64,000 bases of DNA from Pseudanabaena yagii GIHE-NHR1 (GCF_012863495.1 NZ_JAAVJL010000002.1:64501-128500), one strand, 5' to 3'. Shown: positions 46,801-56,826, counted from the first letter of the stretch. Numbers and translations are program-made. The notes: generated by a model not told the origin, from the letters alone.

Positions 46801-48360
46801 TGGGTAGCCCGTGACATTAGCGATCGCAAACTCTTTGAACAACAACTTAAACAGGCAAAACAAGCTGCTGAAGCGGCGAGTCAAGCTAAAGGACAGTTTT
46901 TAGCAAGCATGAGCCATGAATTGCGGACACCCCTAAACGCTATTTTGGGATTTGCTCAACTCATGGCTCGTGATTCCTCCCTCAAAGATACCCATCACTC
47001 CTATCTCAAAATTATTCACAACAGTGGAGAGCATTTACTGGAATTAATTAACGATGTGCTCGATATGTCCAAGATTGAATCTGGAAGGATCACTCTAAAT
47101 TTAACCAGCTTTGATCTACATCACCTCCTCGATACACTAGAAAAGATGTTTCGCCTTAGAGCCAGTGATAAAGGACTGCAATTAATCTTTAAGCGATCGC
47201 CACAGGTTCCTCAATGGATTAATGCAGATGAAGGTAAACTCCGACAGATTTTGATTAATCTCTTGAGCAATGCCATCAAATTTACTAACTATGGTTCTGT
47301 ATTACTATCTACTGAAGTTAGCGAAATTGCTCAAGTAGAGCGAACAAGCCTAAGTGAAACCATCAGTAGCACCATAGAAACTAGTAGCGATGCCATCGAT
47401 TCTCAGTCACAAAGTTTATTGAAATTTACCGTCGAAGATACTGGCGAAGGTATCCCCGCAACCCATCTAGAAAAAATATTTGAAGCTTTTGAACAAACGG
47501 AGCTAGGACGGCAAGCTAGCGAAGGTACTGGCTTAGGACTACCGATTAGTCTTAAATTTGCCCAATTTATGGGTGGCAAGATCTTAGTCAGTAGTAAATT
47601 AGGGCAGGGCAGTATTTTTCAAGTTGAACTGCCAGTCCAAATTCCTAAAACTTCGGGGATATCCAAGAAATTGCCCGATTTTTATATTATTGGCTTAGCC
47701 CCAAATCAGCCCGAATATCGTATCCTCGTTGTCGAAGACCGTTGGGAAAGTCGGCATTTTCTTGTGAAATTATTAGAGGCTGTGGGCTTTCAAGTCAAAG
47801 AGGCTGAGAATGGAGCAGAAGCGATCGCCATCTGGGAGGAATGGGAGCCGCACCTAATTTGGATGGATATGCGGATGCCAGTGATGGATGGTTATGAAGC
47901 TACGCGCCAGATTAAATCGCATTTAAAGGGGCAAGCAACAGTAATCATTGCCTTAACTGCTAGTGCCTTAGAAGAAGAAAAAGCGATTATCCTATCGGCA
48001 GGTTGTGACGATTTTGTGCGTAAGCCTTTTCGAGAAGCAGTCATTTTAGACAAACTCGCGGAATATTTGGGCGTAACCTATCTATACGAAACGGAAGACG
48101 ATCACGATAATAGAAATAGCAAAAAAAATGATCTAGATACTTTAGAAGCCAATCTTAAAAATAATTTATCCCAAATGCCCGATGACTGGATTAGGCAACT
48201 GCAACAAGCAGCAACTCTTGCTGATAATGATTTGATTGCAGATTTAATTAAAGCTATTCCTATAAATAACACCGTTTTAATTCAGTCTTTAATCAGCCTT
48301 GTTGATAATTTTTGTTACAATCAAATTATGAATCTAGCGCAACAAGGTCTAGAAAAATAA
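43834..48360 (+). CDS. Hybrid sensor histidine kinase (Cache-HAMP-PAS-PAS-GAF-PAS-HK-REC)
   Basis: 1508 aa. Membrane helix (22-42), Cache sensor (about 50-350; RPWYQAALKTNQPIWSSIY), second helix (366-386), HAMP, two PAS domains (about 465-715), GAF (about 720-880), a third PAS (about 890-1000), HisKA with SHELRTPLNAILGF, HATPase with GTGLGLPIS, and REC with IWMDMRMPVMDG. A C-terminal 90-residue helical stretch may be a phosphotransfer-like tail but lacks an obvious His motif. It senses something outside the cell and autophosphorylates. The REC-GGDEF-EAL gene 64 nt downstream is the likely partner. Confidence 0.93.
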   Translation: MITRLLLSDIFTKKRNLSLQCLLICQFVILIVGISGVLAWLSWRSEQETIANLVGQLQNEISDRIEQKLTSYLETPHLINKINADAVRQGILKTQGRSSEIYLWQQIQNFPTVSWIYYGGEKDGEFVGVNRLEIENSDKKESSTNGKENPSSSLQLAINLNGLQRYYYSLDQQGNRVEKRGKPEFYDARQRPWYQAALKTNQPIWSSIYQDSTLPEQVITASLAVYNAQGDRIGVLGADLSLENLCQFLRGLRIGKSGQAFIIESSGLLVASSTMENPYEIGKNPQKPERLSVKNIDQPMIRATVGQLEQQVGSLSQIKSEQRLQFWADGKHLFLKVIPYQDPRGINWLIAVVMPEADFMEQLDAKRQTTILLTCIALGSAITLGVLTTQYINKSLLRLTLASQALANGELEREVPPVQIKELNLLSQAFNQMAVRLKQAFTDIEKVNEDLETQIAERTSALRASEELFSKVFWASPYPITISSRLDKRVIAFNESYLSITEYLREDLDGKKVTELPTWVNSKDLAHIVQTLDANGSLRNYEMSYRKKSQQICTALISCETITLNGESCVITVFNDISDRKQIENALSTSEEKFRSLVANLSGIVYRCACNPEWKMEFLGGAVTEMTGYTSEDFINNQTRSWMSIIHPEDREMVERIVHEGLICREPFILEYRIIDAHVNIRWFYEKGQAVFNRESELLWLDGAIFDISDRKQVESELLERVHFSILMAEIGAASNQLDSLEEVLQSYVESLWRHMNVDFAQIWTVNTLGTNLDLQANAGHYNQEDSDRLSNLVAREKIWSITQGNFQPLLTEQILADLTDTEREWLDQQGIISIAGYPLLWRDRVIGVMLLVSQSHLDTDIHAIDSIANAIALGIDHKQAEERLKVTNAEMRALFAAMDEVILVRDRQGRILKIPETRKKLGWLTPSQVVGKLPSEILSPELSDLFISTIQNVLATQQTLSIEYNLTDTEQPIWWNASISPIDQETVVWVARDISDRKLFEQQLKQAKQAAEAASQAKGQFLASMSHELRTPLNAILGFAQLMARDSSLKDTHHSYLKIIHNSGEHLLELINDVLDMSKIESGRITLNLTSFDLHHLLDTLEKMFRLRASDKGLQLIFKRSPQVPQWINADEGKLRQILINLLSNAIKFTNYGSVLLSTEVSEIAQVERTSLSETISSTIETSSDAIDSQSQSLLKFTVEDTGEGIPATHLEKIFEAFEQTELGRQASEGTGLGLPISLKFAQFMGGKILVSSKLGQGSIFQVELPVQIPKTSGISKKLPDFYIIGLAPNQPEYRILVVEDRWESRHFLVKLLEAVGFQVKEAENGAEAIAIWEEWEPHLIWMDMRMPVMDGYEATRQIKSHLKGQATVIIALTASALEEEKAIILSAGCDDFVRKPFREAVILDKLAEYLGVTYLYETEDDHDNRNSKKNDLDTLEANLKNNLSQMPDDWIRQLQQAATLADNDLIADLIKAIPINNTVLIQSLISLVDNFCYNQIMNLAQQGLEK

Positions 48361-48424
48361 ATGCAAATCAAATTCTAGTCATTTGCATCAGCTTTCAAAA
48401 AATTTTATGGATATAGCTAACTAA

Positions 48425-50221
48425 ATGACTAGGGAATACAGCGGTGACATCTTAATAGTTGACGATACGCCCAATAATCTACGTTTTTTATCAACAACCT
48501 TGACAGATCAAGGATATAAGGTGCGTAGTGTTACCGATGGTTTGATGGCGTTGACCGTGGCTCGGGCAGCAAAGCCCGATCTAATTTTGCTAGACATCAT
48601 GATGCCAAATATTGATGGCTATGAAGTTTGTCAGCGACTTAAGGCAAATGAGCAAACCTGTGATATTCCTGTAATTTTCCTGAGTGCTTTGGATGAGGTA
48701 CTAGATAAAGTCAAGGCTTTTACTGTGGGTGGGGTGGACTATATCACTAAACCCTTTCAGTTAGAAGAAGTCTTAGCACGTATTCAAACCCATTTAAGTT
48801 TAAGAGCTGCTCAAAAAGAAATTAGTCAGTTAAATGCAGAACTCGAACAGAGGGTCAGACAGAGAACTGCCCAACTAGAAAAAGAAATTGCTGAGCGATT
48901 ACAGGCTCAAGAGCGGCTATTGCATTTAGCCCTGCATGATGTCCTGACGGGCTTGCCAAATCGCACTTGGTTTATGAAACGACTAGAGCAGCTACTGCAA
49001 CAGGTCAATCAAAAAACAGGCTCACATTTTGCGGTTTTATTTTTAGATTGCGATCGCTTTCAGTCGGTGAATGACTCTTTAGGGCATTTAGTGGGCGATC
49101 AGTTACTAGTATCAATTGCTCGCCGCATTGAACTATGTTTACGTTCAGGCACGATGCTTTGTCGTTTAGGAGGAGATGAATTTACCGTCTTACTTCAAGA
49201 TGTCAATGGCTTTGCTGAACCGATTAAAGTTGCTCAAGATATCCTGCGTGAACTAACGCCACCATTTCAAATTGGCGATTATCAAGTATTTACCAATGTC
49301 AGTATTGGGATTGTCATGGGCAATGACCTATACAAACAACCCGAACATATTCTGCGTGATGCCGATACGGCGATGTATCGGGCTAAGGCAAATGGGAAAG
49401 CTTGCTATCAAGTATTTGAGCCAACGATGCATTGCCATGCCCTCGACAGTTTTCAATTGGAATCTGATCTGCGGCAAGCCTTAGATCGCAATGAATTTGT
49501 GGCTTACTATCAGCCGATCGTTAACTTATCAACTGGCAAAATTGCTTCCTTTGAAGCTTTAGCACGTTGGCTCCATCCCGAAAAAGGTATCGTTTATCCC
49601 GATAAGTTTATTCCGCTCGCCGAAGATATGGGGCTAGTCATGGCGATCGATTTGTTTATATTGCGACAAGCTTGCCAGCAGTTGCATAATTGGCAAAGTT
49701 TAGGGCTAGCGGATCAATCGTTAACTGTAAGTGTGAATCTTTCGGTTAAGCATTTCATGAGTTTTAATTTGCTAGAACAGATTGAGCTAATTCTGCAAGA
49801 AACTGGCATAGATGGGCATTTCCTAAGATTAGAAATTACGGAAAGTGACATTATGCAAAATGCTGAATTTGCGGGCAAAATTATTGAGCAATTACAAAGG
49901 CGACATATTCAGCTAAGTATTGATGATTTTGGTACTGGCTATTCTTCATTAAGCTATCTGCATCGTCTACCGATTGATCACCTCAAAATTGATCGTTCTT
50001 TTGTGATGAGAATTGGTAAAAATGGCAAGAACACGGAGATTATTCGCGCAATCATTGCCCTAGCTAAAAGTTTAGGAATGTGCACGATCGCGGAGGGTGT
50101 AGAAACGCAAGAGCAGCTCGATCAAATTCGAGATTTAAACTGTGAATTTGGTCAAGGCTATTTGTTTTCTGCGCCTGTAGAAGCGGAAGTTGCTAAAGAT
50201 TTGTTGAAAAGTTTAGGATAA
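48425..50221 (+). CDS. REC-GGDEF-EAL cyclic-di-GMP response regulator
   Basis: 598 aa. REC (8-125) with the acceptor Asp in LILLDIMMPNIDG; coiled coil (130-165); GGDEF with the intact motif LGGDEFTV, so diguanylate cyclase activity is possible; EAL with FEALARW, EITESDIM, DDFGTGYSSL, KIDRSFV and AEGVE, all intact for phosphodiesterase activity. Both activities may be present. Phosphorylation by the upstream hybrid kinase is the likely control. Confidence 0.95.
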   Translation: MTREYSGDILIVDDTPNNLRFLSTTLTDQGYKVRSVTDGLMALTVARAAKPDLILLDIMMPNIDGYEVCQRLKANEQTCDIPVIFLSALDEVLDKVKAFTVGGVDYITKPFQLEEVLARIQTHLSLRAAQKEISQLNAELEQRVRQRTAQLEKEIAERLQAQERLLHLALHDVLTGLPNRTWFMKRLEQLLQQVNQKTGSHFAVLFLDCDRFQSVNDSLGHLVGDQLLVSIARRIELCLRSGTMLCRLGGDEFTVLLQDVNGFAEPIKVAQDILRELTPPFQIGDYQVFTNVSIGIVMGNDLYKQPEHILRDADTAMYRAKANGKACYQVFEPTMHCHALDSFQLESDLRQALDRNEFVAYYQPIVNLSTGKIASFEALARWLHPEKGIVYPDKFIPLAEDMGLVMAIDLFILRQACQQLHNWQSLGLADQSLTVSVNLSVKHFMSFNLLEQIELILQETGIDGHFLRLEITESDIMQNAEFAGKIIEQLQRRHIQLSIDDFGTGYSSLSYLHRLPIDHLKIDRSFVMRIGKNGKNTEIIRAIIALAKSLGMCTIAEGVETQEQLDQIRDLNCEFGQGYLFSAPVEAEVAKDLLKSLG

Positions 50222-50253
50222 GAAGTAATTGCAACCAACCTGACCTTAGATTA

Positions 50254-50715
50254 TTACTTAGAAGCTTGCAAAGCATTAAGCTGATCATTTTGTTTATTTA
50301 GTTGATCATTTTGGCTACGGATGCGCCGTGATAATAGGCGAATAATATTAACAGCAATGTCAGGCGTTTCATCGATCGCCTCATACAACTGCTGCTGTGT
50401 GAGCACCAGACAATCACAATTAGAGATCGCCGTTACCGAAGCCGATCGCGGCTCGGCATCGAATAGTGACATTTCCCCAAAGCAACTACCCTTATCTAAA
50501 ATTGCCAAATCCTTATCGCCAATATGCACGCGCACCTTACCCGCAACCACAATATATAGCGATCGCCCCTCTTGCCCCTGAGCAAAAATCATTTTGCCAG
50601 ATGGGTATGACACCTCATTCATGATTGAAGCTAAACGCACCAAAAAATCGTCCCGTAATTCCTTGAAAATCGGAACGCCCCTTACCAATAACAACCGCTC
50701 AATACTGGTTAGCAT
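50254..50715 (-). CDS. Cyclic-nucleotide-binding domain protein
   Basis: 153 aa, a single cNMP-binding domain (about 15-130) with the phosphate-binding signature GSCFGEMSLFDAEPRSASV, without HTH. The C-terminal tail has a short repeat (NDQLNKQNDQLNALQ). It begins 3 nt after the end of the MFS-HEAT gene, so it is probably a regulatory subunit of it. Confidence 0.88.
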   Translation of the reverse strand: MLTSIERLLLVRGVPIFKELRDDFLVRLASIMNEVSYPSGKMIFAQGQEGRSLYIVVAGKVRVHIGDKDLAILDKGSCFGEMSLFDAEPRSASVTAISNCDCLVLTQQQLYEAIDETPDIAVNIIRLLSRRIRSQNDQLNKQNDQLNALQASK

Positions 50716-50718
50716 TGC

Positions 50719-53700
50719 CTAAGACTCCCCATAACCACGTGGTTTGCCGCCGCTCATTCTGGCTCTAATCTCTGTATCTATGTCATGACCCTCTTGGGAA
50801 TTATCACTTAGATTTAGGATGTTTTTACCATTATTTTGAAAATAATAGGAAATAGCCCTTGCTTGAGCCAAAACCAAGGGATCGCGATCTTTTAATAGCC
50901 GAGGCAAAATTTTGATTAGCGATCGTGGTGAAGCCACTTGCAAATAAGAAATCACTGCTTCCCTGACAAATCCCGTGGGATGTCCTAAACCCTTTAACAT
51001 TGACTCCGCAGGTAAACTCCAGAATTGAGTTCGAGCCAAATGAAAGCAGCAAGCTAATGTCCAATCAGACAAACAATAGCTTAAATCTACAAGCTGCTGG
51101 AGTCGCTTAATCGGTGTTAATGGCCTGTAGGGATGAATCGTCCCCAATATGCTCAACTTATCGGATATGGAGCGATTGTCCACTACAGACAACAAAATTT
51201 GCTTAACACTCAAGTCAACCGTATTGTCCAAGATTTCCATACCGCGAGCGAGACTACTTTTCGTGCCAGAGATGATATTAAAGGAAGCAGCTTGAATTGC
51301 CGACGGGGGATATAGCAATTTCATGAGTAGGAAAATACGCTCTAAGCTGTCGATCGCCTCATTTTGCAAAGACTCTAACAATAGCTCGGTTTCTGGGGTC
51401 TCCAATTGTCTGAGTGAAATGTCCTCAATTCCTGACCAAGCCTCAGTCATGACTCCCAATTCTTGAATCACGATTTTTTCAATCCCACTGCGCCCGATCA
51501 GTTCCAGAATTGATTCAATACCTTGATCTTGGGGTATACGAATCAAGGCACGCAAAATTTGTCGCCGATGTTTGCCCCAAGACTTAGATAAATTACTAGC
51601 AAGGACAGAAATAGAAGATTGCGTCCCAATTTCTCCGAGAATGTCCCATGCTTGAATCCGCACATTGACAGGACTGCGATCGCTATGGGCAAGCTCTAGT
51701 AATGAACTAATCCCATCATCACCAAGATTGACTAAGGCTTTATAGGCGGCTTTCCGAGTAGCCTTGTAATGTAAGCCACGAACAATCGATGGAAAATATT
51801 CACTAGTACGGGTCGCAGCGATCGCCCTTAGCAAAGCACAACGCACCTCAATAGAAGGATCTTGTAATAGCTGCGGTACATAAAAGCGCAGAGACTGCAT
51901 AAAAGCAGCTTCGGCAAGCGCCCGACAACCTAGTACCCGCTCAGGTTGTGACGAGCTAGTGATCATGTGCCGCAAAGTATTCGTAGCTTCAGCCACCTGT
52001 GACGAAGCTCCTAGCCGCATCATCAATGCTACGGCTGTACTACGGATAATCGGATTTTGTTCAGGACCCAAATAGGTGCGAAGACTATCAATATCGCGAT
52101 TCTTTTCATCAGCTAGTAGGACATAACGTAAACACAAAGCTTGCACCTGTGGTGAAGCATTGGGAGATTGCATCACTTCATTGATATAGGGCAAATACTT
52201 AGGCTCAGGATTTTCCAGCATTGCCTCAATACTCTGAGCCTGCAAATCAGGAGTCATCTGCGACAGCATGGGGGCAAGGGATTCACCTACAGCTTGTGGC
52301 ACAATTTGAGTTAAGAGATCAATACAAACTGACTGCTCTGTCTGAGTCTCGGCTCGAGTCATAGATTCAGACAATGCGCGTCGCAGTTCACGAGTATCAA
52401 CCGTCAATAAACTAAACTGTCCTCTCTCCACACTTTGGATTAATAGTTCTAGGTATCCCCTTCTTAGCAACCAAATCACAGTTACCCAAATCAAGGCAAC
52501 TATCACAATTACTGCCGCAAACCAATGGGAGGAAATTTCCGTTTCAATTCCTCCTTTTTTAAAAATTTCACCAACAATCCAGATCAAGATCCCCGCGCCG
52601 CCAGTGGCTAAGGGGTCGGCGATACCACGCACAAAGGATTGAATCCGACTCCGAAATTGATCAGGGATCGCCTGAAATAAAGTGGGTGCGGTTGCCGCCA
52701 CAATCGTAAAACGAAACAATTCATCAAAGAACTTGAGGACTACAAATCCGATCAGTAATCCGAAAGGGGCAAATCCTGCTAAAGTCCCTGTGACAATAAT
52801 CCCAATGGGGGGCATTAAAACCGCAAAAAACACGCCAATCCGCTCGATAATGCGGCTAGAGCCAAAAAGCTGGAGTGCTAACTTAAAAACCCCCATGATG
52901 CCGCCAAAAATGCCCAAAAAGCTGCCGATCGCTTCTTCAGTTTTTAGATGAATTTCTAGTTGAGTCTGATACTGAAACTCAATCATGAAAAACAAGACTT
53001 GGGCAGCAATAAAGAAGCCAAAGAGCAGCCAGACGTACTTGAGTAAATTGCCCTGTAGAGAACGCGCAGAAATATCACTATCTTCGTCAATGTTATAAAC
53101 AGAGTTAGGAAAGGCTTGGCGATAGCGAGTACTCAAATAAAATAGCAATGCGGAGCCAATCAAGAGCATCACGCAAGTGGCAAGGGTCATATTGGGGACT
53201 CCCCCCAAACTCACCAAAAATGGATAGGAAAATCCGCCAACAATTTCGGCGACGATAATGCCTGTGGTAATCAGTGGGAATGCCCGTTTAATTTCACGAA
53301 TATTAAATAGCTGATTTGCCGCGATGTCATTATTGATATTGCTAAGTACATAGATGCCCTCCACCCATAGGCGAATCCCAAATACAGATGCCATATATAA
53401 AAATGAGCCTTTTTGCATCAGTCCCATCCACACCAGTGGTAAGGGCAAGGCTAATAGGCAAGAGATCCCCAGCATTACCCAACGCAAGGGAAACAGTTTT
53501 TGCAGCCATGAGTAAAAAACGCCAAAGGTTGTTACCACAAATGCAGTGGCTATATATACCCAAGTCAGGTTTTCGGCTTTATAGGCTTCGAGAAATAGAG
53601 TAGAGCTAGAATACTCAAGCCATACTGCTCCGATCGATGTTGCACAATAAAATAAAAACATCAATAATGTGCGTTCAGCTTCATCTGGACGCAGATTGAC

Positions 53701-53757
53701 GATTTTTAAAAAGCGGCGCATCGGTGAATTGGAGTCGGGAATGGCAGGTGCACTCAT
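50719..53757 (-). CDS. MFS/nucleotide-translocase-like protein fused to HEAT repeats
   Basis: 1012 aa. Residues 25-440 contain about 12 hydrophobic segments in MFS or ADP/ATP-translocase (Npt1)-like arrangement; then a soluble part of about 550 residues made of HEAT-like helical pairs (for example EVRCALLRAIAA, AAYKALVNLGDDGISSLLEL, VNVRIQAWDILGEIG). The transport substrate is unknown. Paired with a cNMP-binding protein this suggests a transporter controlled by a cyclic nucleotide. Start ATG at 53757 is 51 bp from the divergent nuclease gene. Confidence 0.82.
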   Translation of the reverse strand: MSAPAIPDSNSPMRRFLKIVNLRPDEAERTLLMFLFYCATSIGAVWLEYSSSTLFLEAYKAENLTWVYIATAFVVTTFGVFYSWLQKLFPLRWVMLGISCLLALPLPLVWMGLMQKGSFLYMASVFGIRLWVEGIYVLSNINNDIAANQLFNIREIKRAFPLITTGIIVAEIVGGFSYPFLVSLGGVPNMTLATCVMLLIGSALLFYLSTRYRQAFPNSVYNIDEDSDISARSLQGNLLKYVWLLFGFFIAAQVLFFMIEFQYQTQLEIHLKTEEAIGSFLGIFGGIMGVFKLALQLFGSSRIIERIGVFFAVLMPPIGIIVTGTLAGFAPFGLLIGFVVLKFFDELFRFTIVAATAPTLFQAIPDQFRSRIQSFVRGIADPLATGGAGILIWIVGEIFKKGGIETEISSHWFAAVIVIVALIWVTVIWLLRRGYLELLIQSVERGQFSLLTVDTRELRRALSESMTRAETQTEQSVCIDLLTQIVPQAVGESLAPMLSQMTPDLQAQSIEAMLENPEPKYLPYINEVMQSPNASPQVQALCLRYVLLADEKNRDIDSLRTYLGPEQNPIIRSTAVALMMRLGASSQVAEATNTLRHMITSSSQPERVLGCRALAEAAFMQSLRFYVPQLLQDPSIEVRCALLRAIAATRTSEYFPSIVRGLHYKATRKAAYKALVNLGDDGISSLLELAHSDRSPVNVRIQAWDILGEIGTQSSISVLASNLSKSWGKHRRQILRALIRIPQDQGIESILELIGRSGIEKIVIQELGVMTEAWSGIEDISLRQLETPETELLLESLQNEAIDSLERIFLLMKLLYPPSAIQAASFNIISGTKSSLARGMEILDNTVDLSVKQILLSVVDNRSISDKLSILGTIHPYRPLTPIKRLQQLVDLSYCLSDWTLACCFHLARTQFWSLPAESMLKGLGHPTGFVREAVISYLQVASPRSLIKILPRLLKDRDPLVLAQARAISYYFQNNGKNILNLSDNSQEGHDIDTEIRARMSGGKPRGYGES

Positions 53758-53808
53758 AGGTGATGGCGATCGTTTGACGATATGGTACTACAAGAACGCA
53801 AATCTGCA

Positions 53809-54603
53809 ATGACAGCTATTTCTCCAATTACTTCAATTTCTCAAGGTCATCTCAATATCTGGGAAACTTGTCGGCGTAAGTATCAATATAGTTTTTTAGA
53901 GGTGCTGAGTTTACCAGAAGCCGATCTAGATCGCAAAGAAAAGTTGCAATTAGGTGCAAAGTTTCACTTGCTGATGCAGCAAAAAGAACTTGGGCTTGAT
54001 GTATCGGCTTTGGCAGGCAGTGATGCTCAGTTACAAACATGGCTAAGTGCGTTTGAAAAATTGCCTCCTATGATGATTGCTGGTGATCGCCTTTGTGAGC
54101 ATCGGCGGACTCTAGAGATATCTAGTGCAATATCGATGCATGATGATAGTGAGAATCGCGATCGCGATCAAGGTTATTTTGTCTTAACTGCAATTTACGA
54201 CATGTTGATTCTGGGCGATCAACAAGCTCAAATCCTCGACTGGAAGACCCATCAAATAGCAATCCCTCCCCATACATTAAAAGCTAATTGGCAAACTCGC
54301 CTCTATTTATACCTATTAGCCCAAACGACAAAATACGACCCCGAGCAAATATCGATGACCTATTGGTTTGCTAATAGTGCTCAATCGGTAATTATTGAAT
54401 ATTCTCGATCTGAGCATGAGCGAACGGCAACCAAACTTCAACAAATTTTGCTTGAGATGTCCCAAGCACAGACATATCCCAAACTAGATTTGCATAGCCC
54501 TTCTTGTAAAAACTGTGAGTTTCGCGATCGTTGCGATCGCGGAGATTTCTTAACTGGCAATGTCCTCAATAATATTGAAGACATACCTGAGATTGCCATT
54601 TAG
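53809..54603 (+). CDS. RecB/Cas4-like PD-(D/E)XK nuclease with Fe-S cysteines
   Basis: 264 aa from the ATG at 53809; an ATG at 53782 would add nine residues. RecB-type motifs: His in LGAKFHLLMQQ, Asp in AIYDMLIL, Asp-x-Lys in ILDWKTH and QxxxY in NWQTRLYLYLL. One Cys near the start (ETCRRKYQY) plus three at the end (SPSCKNCEFRDRC) give the four-Cys cluster of Cas4/AddB nucleases. No cas gene or CRISPR repeat is near, so it is probably a stand-alone repair nuclease of COG2887 type. Confidence 0.85.
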   Translation: MTAISPITSISQGHLNIWETCRRKYQYSFLEVLSLPEADLDRKEKLQLGAKFHLLMQQKELGLDVSALAGSDAQLQTWLSAFEKLPPMMIAGDRLCEHRRTLEISSAISMHDDSENRDRDQGYFVLTAIYDMLILGDQQAQILDWKTHQIAIPPHTLKANWQTRLYLYLLAQTTKYDPEQISMTYWFANSAQSVIIEYSRSEHERTATKLQQILLEMSQAQTYPKLDLHSPSCKNCEFRDRCDRGDFLTGNVLNNIEDIPEIAI

Positions 54604-54825
54604 AATCGCTACTGTAATCACAAATTCGAAGGCAGAGAAGTCATTTTATGATTGCTTGATCTAAATACGCTTTTAGAGATAACAAGACCTAACAGGCAAT
54701 CATTATTATTTGGCTTATTGGAAGTAATGGTAAAGATTCGAGATCGCCATATCAGACGATCGCTTGACTACATCTGCTTTTAAAGCTTTATGCCCTGAAG
54801 CTTGAGCGCCAATAAAAATATTGAT
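54604..54825. other. Intergenic region with possible coding remnant
   Basis: No intact gene. On the minus strand a short frame reads IFIGAQASGHKALKADVVKR and ends in TAA; it could be a fragment of a lost gene downstream of operon gene C. Otherwise nothing clear. Confidence 0.3.
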
Positions 54826-55332
54826 TTAAGAACCTTGTAAATGGCTAATTATAGGTTCTAAATGACTTGGCAAATCGGGTGTAAAAATATCACTACACGG
54901 TTCTGTTACGAGTCCACTAAGATGTTCTACATCTCGAATTTTTCTTGTAAGTATCTGAATCAAAGATGCAGGCTTATCTAGTTCAAATATATCTTGTGCA
55001 TCTAAGACAACTACTGTTTTACCAGTTCTGGCATGAAAAAGAGCTTGTCTTAGCCTTGCGTCACTAAGTTTTTGTTGCCTTTCTGTTTGACCTCTTTTAG
55101 GAAAACCTGTTGCACCATTCAAAGTAAAGAATATGCCTAGTCCAGTAGTGGTGAAAAGGTTAACCTCCATAAGACTACATAATCTTGCAAACTGCTGATC
55201 ATTTACTTTTGCCTTAGTACACTTGGCTTCAACAACAATATCTCTTTGATTATCTTTCATATAAAGAAGTCTATAAAGCGGCTCCCATTCTTCTGTATCA
55301 CCACTTACTAGAAGATCATACTGACAACTAGC

Positions 55333-56826
55333 CTGGAATTTAGACTAAGTTGATTAAGAGAATCAGAAAAAGAGCAGGAAAAAGTGACCCAGAAAACGGA
55401 GAACTGAGTAAAAGCAAGAGAGAGAAAAAGAGAATATTGAAAGTTAGGAATTAAGGTAGTCTTGATTGACCTTTTTCGAGCGAGAAGCTCGTTTTTTGAC
55501 GACAGGAAAGCGAGAAAAAGGAGAACGCTTGCGTCCAGATTTCCAACCGAGAGACTTACCACGAGGTTGGGGAGAACAAGCAGGAGAGCCAATCCTGACC
55601 AAAAGTGCGGCAAAGCCCTGAGCGACTCGACCAAAATTAAGATTGGTTTGAGGTTTCTGCCAAGGCAAAGGAGTATCAATAACCAGTTGACGAGCCAACC
55701 ACAATTGCCAAGAGAGTAAAGGCATAAGGTCACTCCAACGCAAAGCTTGCTGAGGAGTCAACAAATGGGGAAGAGTCCAATGTAATCTTTGTTTGGCAAA
55801 ACGATACCAATGGTCGATGGCAAAACGACGTAAGTACAAGCGCCAAAGGGAGTCTAAAGTCGGCATCTGTTCACCCACCCAAGCTAACCACAAACCAGAG
55901 CAATGAGAATGTGTAACTCGAATAACTTGAATATGTCGTTGGGCTGCTTGCCGAAAGTGTAAGTTAGACCATTGCTGGATTTGCACCTGTCCAACCGTCT
56001 CATCTTCTAAGCTAAAAGTTGCCGATGGCTCTCCCCAACTATCAGCATTGGCAAGTTGGAATTTATCCCCATGCTTACGAGGACGACCATAACCACTGTA
56101 GGGCGCAGGGGCTTTGTATAAGCATCGGTTAGGACGTAGACGTATTAGTAAATCGGCAGGGATATCCTCAGTCAAATTCATAAAGACGGCACTGCCATAT
56201 TCACTGTCGTAAGTAGCGATTGGTCTTACCGTTAAATCTCGACATACTTGACTCAGTTGGAATGCGGCTCTTTGCCCTGCTGTCTCAAAACTACTGATCC
56301 GCTCGTGACATAACGGGATTGCCCAACTCCCTGTCATCTCTGGTATCCATGCCAAGGTGCTGTAGTCATGCCCTAACACGATCGGTTTGTTCCCTTCTAC
56401 CAAATTCGGTTGATGCACAAAACTCCTGTCTTTTAGCGTTTTGGCATGGGGTCTTCCCCATCCTGTATGGTCTCCTGCTAGCAAAGGGCGGATGTCTTTG
56501 GGTATTTGTTCCACACATAACCGTCTTATCTGCCTCGGTTGGGGCGACTGTCTTTTAATGATTCATACAGACTTGACCATTTTCTTCGATACACTGCGGA
56601 TAACGATAATTCTACAAATGATTTCACTCTCGGACTGGTCAATACTGCATCCATCAAGTCAAATATTGCATCCCGTCCGTTCCCTAAAAATCTATATACC
56701 TGTTGACGAAAGTCTTGTAGTTTATCAATAATCATGGCTGTAGATGTCTCTTTACTTTTCATCTACTTTAGGCAGTTTGTATCTCTTTTACTCTGCCTTT
56801 TTTACCTTTTTTAGTCTAAACTCCAG
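55333..56826 (-). mobile_element. Insertion sequence 1 in gene C, 1494 bp
   Basis: Left end CTGGAATTTAGACTAA and right end (reverse complement) CTGGAGTTTAGACTAA form 16-bp inverted repeats with one mismatch. The 7-bp AACTAGC at 55326-55332 is repeated at 56827-56833 as target duplication. It carries one transposase, frame-shifted, on the minus strand. Removing the element and one target copy restores the reading frame of gene C. Confidence 0.92.
55444..56762 (-). pseudogene. Transposase of IS 1 (NF041680-like), frame-shifted
   Basis: Two frames: 56762-56526 (N-terminal 78 aa, MIIDKLQDFRQQVYRFLGNG) and 56514-55444 (356 aa). A -1 shift near 56535 joins SRPNR to RRLCVEQIPKDIRP and yields about 440 aa. 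Candidate catalytic Asp residues are in LAGDHTGWG and ATYDSEYG; the third acidic position falls in RRFAIDHWYRF. The shift may be programmed, a mutation or an assembly error; no classical A-rich slippery run is at the joint. Confidence 0.75.

Noticed and set aside
53809-54603. Cas4 and a possible CRISPR locus
   Set aside because: Motifs fit Cas4-like nucleases, but no other cas gene or direct-repeat array is present in the window.
55308-55733. Open frame of 141 aa on the minus strand, hydrophobic
   Set aside because: It overlaps the 3' half of the IS 1 transposase in another frame and crosses the IS end; the transposase frame carries the conserved motifs.
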